Shown: piece by piece, positions 16,942-26,025 of the stretch
Position numbering within the stretch: the first letter of the stretch is position 1
Layout: each line of letters begins with the position of its first letter
From: Sinorhizobium sp. B11
GTDB lineage: Bacteria > Pseudomonadota > Alphaproteobacteria > Rhizobiales > Rhizobiaceae
Assembly: GCA_039725955.1 (NCBI GenBank)
Contig: CP091033.1
Span: forward strand, 310,001-374,000
DNA length: 64,000 nucleotides
Reading direction: 5' to 3'
The notes under the pieces: model-generated
Seen by the model: only the letters and a program-made list of their open reading frames with translations
The model's database searches: none
What the model was told of the DNA's origin: nothing
Made by a program: the position numbers and the translations under genes

Positions 16942-17040
16942 TGCGCAAAACCTCAAAAATCCTCACGAAGTGTGCATAATCTTTTCCTCTTGCGTGAAGA
17001 ATGCAAGAACTTTGCATGCGTTTTGCGCCACACTTTGCAT
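16941..17040. promoter_or_regulatory. Array of TTGC/GCAA half-sites in the hppD-lrp divergent promoter
   Basis: TTGCGCAA (16941-16948, a perfect palindrome overlapping the lrp start), TTGCG (16990-16994), GCAAG (17003-17007), TTTGCAT (17011-17017), TTTTGCGC (17021-17028) and TTTGCAT (17034-17040) are spaced by roughly one or two helical turns. Multiple weak sites in phase with the helix are usual for Lrp octamers. This is inference from the pattern. Confidence 0.45.
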
Positions 17041-17068
17041 ATCGAAGTCCAGTTCCCAGGAGGAGAAA

Positions 17069-18178
17069 ATGGGCCCTTTTCCACATGACGCGCCGCCCTC
17101 GGAAATCACTGCCGACAACCCGGCCGGCACCGATGGATTCGAGTTCGTCGAATTCGCCCATCCTGAGCCCGAGAAACTGGGCGAACTCTTTGCGCGCATG
17201 GGCTACGTCCCAGTCGCAAAGCACAAAACGAAAGACATTACCGTCTGGCGTCAGGGCGACATCAATTATGTCCTGAATGCAGAACCCGGCAGCCATGCCG
17301 CTCGTTTCGTCGCAGAGCATGGTCCCTGCGCTCCGTCGATGGCATGGCGCGTGGTCGACGCCAGACACGCATTCGATCACGCCGTGTCAAAAGGCGCAGT
17401 GCCCTATGAAGGGGACGACAAGGCGCTCGACGTCCCGGCGATCGTCGGTATTGGCGGCTCGCTGCTCTACTTCGTCGAGACCTATGGCGCAAAGGGATCG
17501 GCCTACGATGCCGAGTTCGATTGGCTTGGCGAGCGTAATCCGCATCCCCAGGGGATCGGTTTCTACTATCTCGACCATCTCACCCACAACGTCTTTCGCG
17601 GCAACATGGACAAGTGGTGGGATTTTTATCGAAACCTGTTCAATTTCAAACAGATTCACTTCTTCGATATCGATGGGCGTATCACCGGTTTGGTGAGCCG
17701 GGCGATCACGTCGCCCTGCGGCAAGATCCGCATTCCGCTGAATGAATCGAAGGACGACACGAGCCAGATCGAGGAATATCTGAAGAAGTACAGGGGCGAG
17801 GGCATCCAGCACATCGCGGTTGGAACGGAAGATATCTACGAGGCTACCGACGGGCTTGCCGACAATGGTCTGCGCTTCATGCCAGGCCCTCCGGAGACCT
17901 ATTACGATATGTCTTATGAACGCGTGAATGGGCATAGCGAACCCGTCGAACGCATGAAGAGGCATGGCATCCTCATCGACGGCGAGGGCGTGCTGAATGG
18001 CGGCATGACGAAAATCCTTCTCCAGATCTTCTCCAAGACGGTCATCGGCCCGATCTTCTTCGAATTCATCCAGCGCAAGGGCGACGAGGGCTTCGGCGAG
18101 GGCAATTTCCGTGCTCTCTTCGAGTCGATCGAGGCCGATCAGATCAAGCGTGGTGTCATCGGGACTGCGGCGGAGTAA
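17069..18178 (+). CDS. hppD: 4-hydroxyphenylpyruvate dioxygenase
   Basis: Converts 4-hydroxyphenylpyruvate to homogentisate. The 369-residue protein has two vicinal-oxygen-chelate domains. The iron ligands are His170 in LDHLTHNVFRGNM, His248 in GIQHIAV and Glu332 in FFEFIQRKG; the C-terminal GFGEGNFRALFESIE helix closes the active site. The ATG at 17069 after CCAGGAGGAGAAA is preferred over a longer open frame that begins in the lrp promoter. It is divergent from the Lrp regulator at 16462 and upstream of hmgA. Confidence 0.95.
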   Translation: MGPFPHDAPPSEITADNPAGTDGFEFVEFAHPEPEKLGELFARMGYVPVAKHKTKDITVWRQGDINYVLNAEPGSHAARFVAEHGPCAPSMAWRVVDARHAFDHAVSKGAVPYEGDDKALDVPAIVGIGGSLLYFVETYGAKGSAYDAEFDWLGERNPHPQGIGFYYLDHLTHNVFRGNMDKWWDFYRNLFNFKQIHFFDIDGRITGLVSRAITSPCGKIRIPLNESKDDTSQIEEYLKKYRGEGIQHIAVGTEDIYEATDGLADNGLRFMPGPPETYYDMSYERVNGHSEPVERMKRHGILIDGEGVLNGGMTKILLQIFSKTVIGPIFFEFIQRKGDEGFGEGNFRALFESIEADQIKRGVIGTAAE

Positions 18179-18232
18179 ACTCTTGGGGCTGTCCCGCGCG
18201 TCTGAAGAGATGCGCGGCGCTGCAAGAGTTTT
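18177..18232 (+). terminator. Terminator-like hairpin between hppD and hmgA
   Basis: AAACTCTTG (18177-18185) pairs with CAAGAGTTT (18223-18231), with an inner CCGCGC/GCGCGG stem at 18194-18199 and 18212-18217, and is followed by TTTT (18229-18232). It starts inside the hppD stop codon. It could end hppD transcription or attenuate read-through into hmgA. Confidence 0.6.
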
Positions 18233-18251
18233 CGGGGGGAGGAGTTGAGCA

Positions 18252-19613
18252 ATGGACCAGACATCGATCCAGGCTTCCGAGGGTGAAGCAGTGATTGCGA
18301 ACAAGCTGAAATATATGCCGGGATTCGGCAACGATTTCGAAACGGAGTCGCTTCCCGGCGCCCTGCCGCAGGGACAGAACAGCCCCCAGAAATGCAATTA
18401 CGGTCTCTATGCCGAGCAGCTTTCCGGCTCGCCGTTTACCGCACCGCGCGGGACGAATGAAAGGTCCTGGCTTTATCGGATTCGCCCGAGTGTACGCCAC
18501 ACAGGCCGCTTTTCGAATGTTTCCTACCCGCTCTGGAAAACCGCGCCTTGCCTGGACGAACATTCGCTTCCCCTCGGGCAGCTTCGCTGGAACCCCATTC
18601 CCGCGCCGACCGAGAAACTGACATTCCTTCAGGGCGTTCGGACAATGACGACGGCGGGCGACGTCACGACCCAGGTGGGCATGTCGGCCCATGCCTATGT
18701 CTTCAATGAGGACATGGTGGATGACTACTTCTTCAACGCCGATGGTGAACTGCTGATCGTGCCGCAGCTCGGTGCCATCAGGGTGTTCACCGAAATGGGC
18801 ATCATGGATGTCGAACCCCTGGAAATATGCCTCATCCCGCGCGGCATGATGTTCAAGGTTCTGAGAGGTGGCGAACAGCCGGTCTGGCGCGGATATATAT
18901 GCGAGAATTACGGCGCGAAATTCACCCTGCCGGACCGAGGTCCCATCGGCGCCAATTGCCTGGCGAACCCGCGCGATTTCAAGACACCCGTCGCCGCTTT
19001 CGAAGACAAGGAAAAGCCTTGCCGCGTCCATGTGAAGTGGTGCGGAAAATTCTATGTCACCGATATCGGTCATTCACCGCTTGATGTGGTGGCGTGGCAC
19101 GGCAACTATGCCCCCTTCAAATACGATCTGCGGACGTTTTCGCCTGTTGGCGCGATCAGCTTCGATCACCCTGATCCGTCGATTTTTTCGGTGCTGACCG
19201 CCCCGACCGAAGATGCAGGCACGGCGAATGTCGATTTCGTGATCTTTCCACCGCGTTGGCTGGTAGCCGAGCACACTTTCCGTCCGCCTTGGTATCACCG
19301 CAACATCATGAGCGAGTTCATGGGCCTGATCCATGGGCAGTATGACGCCAAGGAGGAGGGTTTCGTCCCCGGCGGCATGAGCCTGCACAACATGATGCTC
19401 GCCCACGGGCCAGACGCACTTGCCTTTGAAAAGGCATCCAACTCCGAGCTCAAGCCGGTGAAGCTGGATCACACCATGGCTTTCATGTTTGAGACCCGGT
19501 ACCCGCAGCAATTGACGAAATATGCAGCCGAGCTTGAAACACTGCAGGACAATTACATGGAGTGCTGGGACGGCCTGGAACGCAAGTTCGATGGAACCCC
19601 CGGTATCAAGTGA
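18252..19613 (+). CDS. hmgA: Homogentisate 1,2-dioxygenase
   Basis: Opens the homogentisate ring to maleylacetoacetate. At 453 residues it is full length. The N-terminus has [13 protein letters not shown] and [16 protein letters not shown], both highly conserved in the family, and the iron-binding part lies around [14 protein letters not shown] and [15 protein letters not shown]. The start ATG 18252 follows GGAGGAGTTGAGCA. It heads the hmgA-fahA-maiA run, with 46 bases to fahA. Confidence 0.95.
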   Translation: MDQTSIQASEGEAVIANKLKYMPGFGNDFETESLPGALPQGQNSPQKCNYGLYAEQLSGSPFTAPRGTNERSWLYRIRPSVRHTGRFSNVSYPLWKTAPCLDEHSLPLGQLRWNPIPAPTEKLTFLQGVRTMTTAGDVTTQVGMSAHAYVFNEDMVDDYFFNADGELLIVPQLGAIRVFTEMGIMDVEPLEICLIPRGMMFKVLRGGEQPVWRGYICENYGAKFTLPDRGPIGANCLANPRDFKTPVAAFEDKEKPCRVHVKWCGKFYVTDIGHSPLDVVAWHGNYAPFKYDLRTFSPVGAISFDHPDPSIFSVLTAPTEDAGTANVDFVIFPPRWLVAEHTFRPPWYHRNIMSEFMGLIHGQYDAKEEGFVPGGMSLHNMMLAHGPDALAFEKASNSELKPVKLDHTMAFMFETRYPQQLTKYAAELETLQDNYMECWDGLERKFDGTPGIK

Positions 19614-19659
19614 GGCATCACGCAAATAGGTCAGACACCCTCCGGTACGGGAACGGGAT

Positions 19660-20670
19660 ATGAAGCTCGCGACATTAAAAGACTCCACGAGAGATGGCCG
19701 GCTTGTCGTCGTCTCCCGCGACCTTACCCGCTGCTCCGAAGTCAGTCACATTGCCCGCACCCTGCAGGCAGCTCTTGATAATTGGGAGCAGGTGGCTCCG
19801 AGGCTCGAACAAATTGCTGAGGGCATCGAGGCAGGAGCACAGCCCACGATCCGGTTTCACGAGCACGATGCCGCATCGCCTTTGCCGCGGGCCTACCAGT
19901 GGGCCGACGGTTCTGCCTATCTCAACCATGTCGAACTGGTGCGCAAGGCGCGTGGCGCCGACATGCCGGCGAGCTTCTGGACCGATCCGCTGATGTATCA
20001 AGGTGGTTCGGACGGCTTCCTTGCGCCGCGAGATCCGATCGTGATGGCTGACGAGAGCTACGGGATCGACATGGAGGGCGAGGTTGCCGTCATTACCGGC
20101 GACGTCGCCATGGGGTCCGGCCCGCAAGCTGCGCGCAATGCCATCCGTCTGGTAGTGCTCGTCAACGATGTGTCGCTGCGCGGCCTTATACCGGACGAAC
20201 TCGCCAAGGGATTTGGCTTCTTCCAGTCCAAACCGGCATCGGCATTTTCTCCGGTCGCGGTGACCCCGGATGAGCTCGGGGAGGCCTGGGATGGCGGCAA
20301 GGTGTGTCTGCCGCTGCTTGTGAGCCTGAACGGCACGACATTCGGCAAGGCGAATGCCGGCATCGACATGGCGTTTGATTTTGGCCAGCTCGTCGCTCAT
20401 GCCGCCAAAACCCGCAATCTGGTGGCTGGAACGATCATCGGTTCGGGAACGGTTTCCAACAAGCTGGATGGCGGAGCGGGCAGGGCGGTCGAAGATGGAG
20501 GGGACGGCTACTCATGCATCGCCGAGATACGGATGATAGAGACGATCGAAACCGGGGCGCCGAAGACCCCGTTCATGAAGTTCGGGGATCAGGTCCGCAT
20601 CGAGATGAAGGATCATGCCGGCCATTCGATCTTCGGGGCGATCGAGCAGACCGTCGAGAAATATCGATAA
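19660..20670 (+). CDS. fahA: Fumarylacetoacetate hydrolase
   Basis: Splits fumarylacetoacetate to fumarate and acetoacetate, the last step of tyrosine breakdown. The 336-residue protein belongs to the FAH family: the metal/active-site region GIDMEGEVAVITGDV, LVVLVNDVSLRGL, the substrate loop FFQSKPASAFSPVAVTPDEL and the C-terminal GTIIGSGTVSN are all present. It lies between hmgA and maiA, so the function within the family is well supported. The start is ATG 19660. Confidence 0.9.
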   Translation: MKLATLKDSTRDGRLVVVSRDLTRCSEVSHIARTLQAALDNWEQVAPRLEQIAEGIEAGAQPTIRFHEHDAASPLPRAYQWADGSAYLNHVELVRKARGADMPASFWTDPLMYQGGSDGFLAPRDPIVMADESYGIDMEGEVAVITGDVAMGSGPQAARNAIRLVVLVNDVSLRGLIPDELAKGFGFFQSKPASAFSPVAVTPDELGEAWDGGKVCLPLLVSLNGTTFGKANAGIDMAFDFGQLVAHAAKTRNLVAGTIIGSGTVSNKLDGGAGRAVEDGGDGYSCIAEIRMIETIETGAPKTPFMKFGDQVRIEMKDHAGHSIFGAIEQTVEKYR

Positions 20671-20709
20671 TTCCTTCAGCCGGAATCGTCCTTTGAGGAG
20701 CAAGCTGCA

Positions 20710-21342
20710 GTGAACAACGTCGTTCTTTATGACTACTGGAGGTCATCGGCGAGCTATCGCGTCCGCATTGCGCTCAATCTCCTGGAGATCGATTACGAAA
20801 CAGTGCCGATCAACCTGCTGGAGGGAGCGCACAGGAAGCCGGAATATCTGGCGCTCAACCCGCAGGGGCTCGTCCCGACACTGGTGATCGATGGGACAAC
20901 TCTCACTCAATCACTGGCAATCATCGAATATCTTTCCGAGCTTCGGCCGGAATGCGGGTTGCTGCCGGCAGATAGTTCCGATCGCCAGAAAGTGCGCGCC
21001 TTTGCATACGCGGTCGCCATGGACATCCATCCGATATGCAACACGCATGTCGTGGCGCATCTCATGACCGTAACGGACAAGAGCGACGCCCGCGAGGAAT
21101 GGATGAAGCATTTCATCTCGGACGGACTTCGCAAGCTGGAGGCGATGATCGATCCGGCTGGCGACCGGTTCAGCTTTGGACGTACACCGACGATGGCGGA
21201 CCTCTGTCTGGTTCCACAGGTATACAATGCACGCCGCTGGGGAGTGGACATGTCCGACTTCAAGCGGATCGTCGAGATCGATGGCAAATGCGCCAAATTG
21301 CCAGCCTTCCAGGCAGCCCATCCTGACCGCGCGAAACCCTGA
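20710..21342 (+). CDS. maiA: Maleylacetoacetate isomerase (zeta-class GST)
   Basis: Glutathione-dependent isomerisation of maleylacetoacetate to fumarylacetoacetate. The 210-residue protein has the zeta-class signature SSASYRVRIALNL (from residue 12), in which the serines activate glutathione, the thioredoxin-fold LNPQGLVPTL and the TQSLAIIEYL helix. It starts at GTG 20710 after TTTGAGGAGCAAGCTGCA, 39 bases after fahA. It is enzymatically upstream of fahA but last in the gene order. Confidence 0.93.
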   Translation: MNNVVLYDYWRSSASYRVRIALNLLEIDYETVPINLLEGAHRKPEYLALNPQGLVPTLVIDGTTLTQSLAIIEYLSELRPECGLLPADSSDRQKVRAFAYAVAMDIHPICNTHVVAHLMTVTDKSDAREEWMKHFISDGLRKLEAMIDPAGDRFSFGRTPTMADLCLVPQVYNARRWGVDMSDFKRIVEIDGKCAKLPAFQAAHPDRAKP

Positions 21343-21623
21343 CGCAAAGACAGGTTTGCGGGAGTGCGTGAGCACGACCGATGAGCCCGCATCCCAACTC
21401 GATGTGCTCCTCGAGCCGACCGTCGGATAAGCTTTCGAACGTCCGCTCGCATAAGCGCGACTGATCCTCTCTCACGCGCAGAAGAGGGGCGGACGATATC
21501 GGTAGCGTGGTGATATACTCTCTTCCGGAGGAGGTCTCGTGCTGGCCATCGAGGGGTTTGCGCGGTGACACAGGGCTTGGCCACGGCATTCCGCCGCGGC
21601 CCAGGAAGGGAAGGAGACAACGC

Positions 21624-22196
21624 ATGAACAATGTAGCGATCCACCCAATCGTGGATTCAGGATACCGGGCGACCGATGCGTCATTTGTCGGCGGCACGCT
21701 CGTATGCAATTGCGCGAGCAATCCGGTGAAAGTCCGTGTCAAGGGCGATATTGCCCATAACCATGCCTGTGGCTGCACGAAGTGCTGGAAGCCGAAGGGT
21801 GCGGTCTTTTCAGTGGTTGCCGTGGCGCCGACTGCCAACGTCGAGGTTCTGGAGAACGGAAACAAGCTGGCGGTCGTCGATCCGTCTGCGCTCATCCAGC
21901 GCCATGCCTGCAAGGATTGCGGGGTCCACATGTACGGGCCTGTCGAGCGCGACCATGCTTTTCAGGGCCTTTCCTTCGTTCATCCAGAACGGTTCCAGGA
22001 GAAAGGCTGGGCGGCACCCGGCTTTGCCGCCTTCGTATCGTCGATTATCGAAAGCGGATACGATCCCGGCAAAATGGGCGACGTACGTTCGCGCCTCAAG
22101 GGGGTTGGGCTTGAGCCTTACGATTGCCTTTCGCCCGGCCTGATGGACCTGATCGCCACCTGGACAGCGAAAAAAGCGGGTGTTCTCGCGGCCTGA
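21624..22196 (+). CDS. gfa: Glutathione-dependent formaldehyde-activating enzyme (GFA family)
   Basis: This 190-residue CENP-V/GFA-fold protein carries the zinc cysteines Cys28/Cys30, Cys49/Cys51/Cys54 ([15 protein letters not shown]) and Cys96/Cys99 ([11 protein letters not shown]). Gfa was described as speeding formation of S-hydroxymethyl-glutathione in formaldehyde detoxification; a glutathione-carrier role has also been argued. The ATG 21624 follows GGAAGGAGACAACGC. No glutathione-dependent formaldehyde dehydrogenase is next to it, so its partner lies elsewhere. The 281 bases upstream hold nothing recognisable except a weak hairpin at 21343-21360. Confidence 0.88.
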   Translation: MNNVAIHPIVDSGYRATDASFVGGTLVCNCASNPVKVRVKGDIAHNHACGCTKCWKPKGAVFSVVAVAPTANVEVLENGNKLAVVDPSALIQRHACKDCGVHMYGPVERDHAFQGLSFVHPERFQEKGWAAPGFAAFVSSIIESGYDPGKMGDVRSRLKGVGLEPYDCLSPGLMDLIATWTAKKAGVLAA

Positions 22197-22210
22197 TGTG
22201 GCGCAGTTCC

Positions 22211-22248
22211 GCCGGATGCCGTCGCGATCCTCGCGGCGGTGCTCCGGC
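22211..22248 (+). terminator. GC-rich hairpin after gfa
   Basis: GCCGGATGCCGTCGCGA pairs imperfectly with TCGCGGCGGTGCTCCGGC around a 3-base loop, in the gap between convergent gfa and the TetR gene. There is no T tract, so a terminator role is only possible. Confidence 0.35.
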
Positions 22249-22301
22249 GCGAGATAGATTTCATGATATTGCACCGGGCAATTCGGCGAGTGCTCGGTAT
22301 T

Positions 22302-22991
22302 TCAGCCGTCGGCGTTCTTCGCGTGGATATGCTCCGCGCTATCATAAGCCGCGCACCCCCTGAGGAAAATATCGGCGCACATTCTCGCCCTCGAAGCGAT
22401 CTCCTCGATATTCGGCGGCGGCAGCTGGCGCAGCATGGTGGCGCGTTGGGGCTCCATGATCATCATCCCGCGCAGCATGCCGCAAGCGGCGTGCGGGTCC
22501 TCGAGTTTGATCAGTCCGTGTTCCACCTGACGGCGCAGCCAGTTTTCCATCGACGCGTTGGTGCGCATGATCGCCTTGTCGTAGAAAGAGCTGGCGAGCT
22601 CGGGAAAGCGGTCGGATTCGCCGATGACGAGGCGTGTAATCGTGATCGTATCCTGCGAAAGCGTCAGCATGCCGTAGGCCATCAGCATGCGTTCCAGCCC
22701 CTGGCGGAGTTCGGCCGTTGCTAACGTGCCGGGATCGAGCGCCATGAGAAAGCGTTCCGTGCGATTCGAGACCATTTCGGAAAACAGATCTGCTTTGGTA
22801 GGGAACAGGCGATAGAGCGTCTTCGTCGAAACGCCGGCTTCCTGGGCGATTGCGGCGATGCTGACCGCGGCATAGCCATTCTCGTGAAACTGCTTGTTGG
22901 CGGCTTCGATGAGCACGCCGCGCGTATCCTCGTCACAACGCACCTGCGGCCTGCCACGTGGCTTCTTCTCAATATCGTGATTTTGGACCAT
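22302..22991 (-). CDS. TetR-family repressor of the efflux pair
   Basis: A 229-residue TetR/AcrR protein with a short basic N-terminus (KKPRGRPQ), a helix-turn-helix (VSIAAIAQEAGVSTKTLYRL, about residues 43-62) and a helical C-terminal ligand domain. It is divergent from the membrane-fusion/MFS pair at 23128-25952, with a 16-base palindrome between them. By analogy with other TetR-EmrAB arrangements it represses the pump until an inducing compound binds. The ligand is unknown. Confidence 0.88.
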   Translation of the reverse strand: MVQNHDIEKKPRGRPQVRCDEDTRGVLIEAANKQFHENGYAAVSIAAIAQEAGVSTKTLYRLFPTKADLFSEMVSNRTERFLMALDPGTLATAELRQGLERMLMAYGMLTLSQDTITITRLVIGESDRFPELASSFYDKAIMRTNASMENWLRRQVEHGLIKLEDPHAACGMLRGMMIMEPQRATMLRQLPPPNIEEIASRARMCADIFLRGCAAYDSAEHIHAKNADG

Positions 22992-23011
22992 CGTGATTTT
23001 CCAAATTCTTG

Positions 23012-23048
23012 TTGACTTCTCCTTTTTAACTCATATTTTGGAAAATAT
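23012..23048 (+). promoter_or_regulatory. Promoter and TetR operator candidate before the efflux genes
   Basis: TTGACT (23012-23017) is a good -35 element. ATATTTTGGAAAATAT (23033-23048), with perfect 7-base arms around GG, covers the expected -10 position about 16-17 bases later. A repressor bound there would block RNA polymerase. The related string ATTTTCCAAAT lies near 22996-23006 by the tetR start. Confidence 0.55.
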
Positions 23049-23127
23049 CAAGTTTCCTAAATTGGACTTGAGCCGAATTTCAAGGCCGCAGCCGAGACGA
23101 CGGCGACCTTCCACAAGGAGAGTGACG

Positions 23128-24333
23128 ATGTCCGCCAAGAAGCTGTATGCCCTGAACAACAACGCCGCCACGGCCGATGGGCCGGTCACCGAAACGACAG
23201 CGGAAGCCATGCCTGCGAGCCTTGATGCCGGCAAGACGCCGCGTGTCGCTGAGCCCGTCGCTCCGGCTGCGGAAGCGCCGGGTCGTAAACGTGTTCGCCG
23301 TTCCCTGCTGCTCGGTGTGGCCGCCATCGCCATCGTCGCTGCGGCTGCCTATTATGGTCACGATTATTGGACGGTCGGGCGCTTCGAAGTCTCCACCGAT
23401 GATGCCTATGTCAAGGCAGACAGCACGACGGTCGCTCCTAAGGTCTCAGGGTATCTTTCAAAGGTCCTCGTCAGCGACAATGAAACAGTGAAGGCCGGCC
23501 AGCCGCTTGCCCGCATCGATGACCGGGATTTTCGTACTGCGCTCGACCAGGCGAAAGCCGATGTCGCTGCTGCCGAAGCCACCGTCAATGCCAAGCAGGC
23601 TTCGCTCGACATCCAGCAGTCGACCATTGCCGCCGCTCGCGCCACGCTGGATGTCGACAAGGCCAACGAGACCTTCGCCGAGCAGAACAACAAGCGCTAC
23701 ACCAACCTTGCCACCAACGGTTATGCCCCGGTCCAGACGGCCCAGCAGGCAGCGTCCGCGATTGCGGCTGCCCAGGCAACGATCGTTCGGGATACGGCGG
23801 CTCTCGACGCCGCAACCAAGCAGGTCGAGCTTCTGAATGCCGAACTTGCCCAGGCCAAGGCAACGCTTGCCCATGATCAGGCTGTCGCACAGCAGGCCGA
23901 GCTCAACCTCTCCTATGCGACGATCGTCGCTCCGATCGACGGCACGGTCGGCAACCGTACGCTGCGCGTCGGTCAATATGTCCAGGCCGGCACGCAGCTG
24001 ATGGCTGTGGTGCCGACGACGGCTGCTTATATCGTGGCCAATTACAAGGAGACACAGCTGACCGATGTCCATGCCGGCCAGCCCGTCGCTATCGAGGTCG
24101 ACATGTTCCCGGGCCGCACCTATCACGGCCATGTCGACAGCCTGTCGCCGGCAAGCGGCCAGGAATTTGCGCTGCTGCCGCCCGACAACGCCACCGGCAA
24201 CTTCACCAAGGTCGTTCAGCGTATCCCGGTAAAGATCGTGCTTGATGGCGATGCTGCCGAAAAGGGCGATCTGCGCCCCGGCATGTCCGTCCAGCCGAGC
24301 ATCGACACCAAGGTCGATGCTAGCGGCAACTAA
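23128..24333 (+). CDS. Membrane fusion protein of efflux pump (EmrA/HlyD type)
   Basis: This 401-residue periplasmic adaptor has a long cytoplasmic N-tail rich in Ala and Pro, one membrane helix at about residues 59-76, then the EmrA hallmark STDDAYVKADSTTVAPKVSG, a long alpha-helical hairpin rich in Ala and Gln (residues about 145-260) and a beta-barrel end (VAIEVDMFPGRTYHGHVDSL). It links the inner-membrane carrier to an outer-membrane channel. The ATG at 23128 after AAGGAGAGTGACG is favoured over a 45-codon-longer frame that would cover the promoter. Its partner starts 23 bases after its stop. Confidence 0.9.
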   Translation: MSAKKLYALNNNAATADGPVTETTAEAMPASLDAGKTPRVAEPVAPAAEAPGRKRVRRSLLLGVAAIAIVAAAAYYGHDYWTVGRFEVSTDDAYVKADSTTVAPKVSGYLSKVLVSDNETVKAGQPLARIDDRDFRTALDQAKADVAAAEATVNAKQASLDIQQSTIAAARATLDVDKANETFAEQNNKRYTNLATNGYAPVQTAQQAASAIAAAQATIVRDTAALDAATKQVELLNAELAQAKATLAHDQAVAQQAELNLSYATIVAPIDGTVGNRTLRVGQYVQAGTQLMAVVPTTAAYIVANYKETQLTDVHAGQPVAIEVDMFPGRTYHGHVDSLSPASGQEFALLPPDNATGNFTKVVQRIPVKIVLDGDAAEKGDLRPGMSVQPSIDTKVDASGN

Positions 24334-24356
24334 GCGAAGGGGCAGGAGATCGTGTC

Positions 24357-25952
24357 ATGTCCAGTATCGCAACAACATCAGGTGCCATCCCGCAGCCGGG
24401 TGCCAGCACCAAGGCCAGCACAAGGGATTGGATCGCCGTTCTCGCCGGCATGATCGGCGCCTTCATGGCGATCCTGAATATCCAGATCACCAATGCCTCG
24501 CTTCTCGATATCGAGGGCGGCATCGGCACAGGTGTCGATAACGGCGCCTGGATCTCCACCTCCTACCTGATCGGCGAGATCGTCGTCATCCCGCTGACGG
24601 CCTATTTCAGCAATGTCTTCTCGTTCCGCCGCTATATCCTCGTCAATTCCATCCTCTTTCCGCTCTTCTCGATGGCCTGTGCCTTCGCCCATGATCTCGG
24701 CACGATGATCCTGCTGCGCGGCCTGCAGGGCTTTGCCGGCGGCGTGCTTATCCCCATGGCCTTCACCATGGTGCTGACCAAGCTGCCGAAGAACCAGCAG
24801 CCGCTTGGCCTTGCCGTCTTTGCCTTGTCGGTCACCTTCGCCCCGGCCATCGGCCCGACGATCGGGGGCTACCTGACGGAGAATTACGGCTGGCAGACGA
24901 TCTTCTTCATCAACACCATCCCGAGCCTCCTCATGGCGGCGGCTCTCGCTCTGACGCTTGAAAAGCAGCCGATGCAGCTTCACCTCCTGAAGGAGGGCGA
25001 CTGGGCCGGCATCGTCACCATGGCAATCGGCCTTTCGGCGCTGCAGACCGTGCTGGAAGAGGGCAACAAGGACGACTGGTTCTCCTCGCCCTTCATCGTC
25101 AAACTCGCCATCGTGGCCTTCGTCTTCCTGGCCGCCTTCATCTGGATCGAGCTCACAGTCAAGAAGCCGCTGGTAAAGCTGCGCCTGCTTACCCAGCGCA
25201 ATTTCGGTATCGGCGTGCTGGTCAATGTGCTGGTTGGCGTCGCACTCTTCGGCACCGTCTACATCCTGCCGCAATATCTTGGCCAGGTTCAGCGCTATAA
25301 TGCCGAGCAGATTGGCAACGTACTCGCCTGGACCGGTCTGCCGCAGCTCCTGCTCATCCCGCTGGTGCCTGTGTTGATGAAGCGGTTCGACGCGCGCTAC
25401 ATAGGCTTCCTCGGCATCTCGATCTTCGCGATCAGCTGCTTCATGAACATCACACTTTCGGCCAACAATGCCGGCGACCAGTTCTGGATCCCGAATATAG
25501 TGCGTGCCATAGGCCAGGCGCTCGTTCTGACGCCGATCACCGCCATCACCACGGCCGGCATCGCACCGGCAGACGCTGCCGCCGCCTCTGGCCTCACCAA
25601 CATGCTGCGCAATCTCGGTGGTGCGGTCGGCACGGCTTCGCTCGGCACCATCCTGACGAAGCGCGAGCAGTTCCACTCGAATATCATCGGTCAGTCGATC
25701 ACCTTGACCCGTGACGAGGTGCGCGATCGCCTGACCCAGCTGTCAGGCTACTTCACCCAGCACGGTGTCACCGATCCGGCCGTCGCATCGCAGAAGGCGA
25801 TCGTCGCTCTTGGCCAGATCGTCAAACGTCAGGCACTGATCATGGGTTTCAGCGATACGTTCGCGGTCATCGGTGTGGTGCTCGCGCTGGCAGCAGTTGC
25901 TCTGCTTCTCACGAAAAAACCGCAGGCCGGCGGAGGCGCGGGCGCCCATTGA
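24357..25952 (+). CDS. MFS drug-efflux carrier (EmrB/QacA, DHA2 type)
   Basis: This 531-residue inner-membrane proton antiporter has 14 predicted membrane segments. Family features are the start GMIGAFMAILNIQITNASL, WISTSYLIGEIVVIPL, the motif-C-like FAPAIGPTIGGYLTE and FFINTIPSLLM. Together with the membrane fusion protein it would export a toxic compound under the divergent TetR regulator. A strong hairpin (25996-26023) follows its stop. Confidence 0.92.
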   Translation: MSSIATTSGAIPQPGASTKASTRDWIAVLAGMIGAFMAILNIQITNASLLDIEGGIGTGVDNGAWISTSYLIGEIVVIPLTAYFSNVFSFRRYILVNSILFPLFSMACAFAHDLGTMILLRGLQGFAGGVLIPMAFTMVLTKLPKNQQPLGLAVFALSVTFAPAIGPTIGGYLTENYGWQTIFFINTIPSLLMAAALALTLEKQPMQLHLLKEGDWAGIVTMAIGLSALQTVLEEGNKDDWFSSPFIVKLAIVAFVFLAAFIWIELTVKKPLVKLRLLTQRNFGIGVLVNVLVGVALFGTVYILPQYLGQVQRYNAEQIGNVLAWTGLPQLLLIPLVPVLMKRFDARYIGFLGISIFAISCFMNITLSANNAGDQFWIPNIVRAIGQALVLTPITAITTAGIAPADAAAASGLTNMLRNLGGAVGTASLGTILTKREQFHSNIIGQSITLTRDEVRDRLTQLSGYFTQHGVTDPAVASQKAIVALGQIVKRQALIMGFSDTFAVIGVVLALAAVALLLTKKPQAGGGAGAH

Positions 25953-25995
25953 GATGACGATCTCAATCCTGCCAGCCCAATCATCTGTTGCAGTT

Positions 25996-26025
25996 TGCAC
26001 CCGGTCGCAGACGACCGGGTGCATT
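25996..26025. terminator. Terminator between efflux genes and sulfonate locus
   Basis: TGCACCCGGTC (25996-26006) and GACCGGGTGCA (26013-26023) form a perfect 11-bp stem with a 6-base loop, followed by TT. It lies between two convergent genes and may act on both strands. Confidence 0.75.

Noticed and set aside
22993..23127. Upstream extension of the membrane fusion protein
   Set aside because: It covers the promoter and palindrome; a good ribosome site precedes the ATG at 23128.
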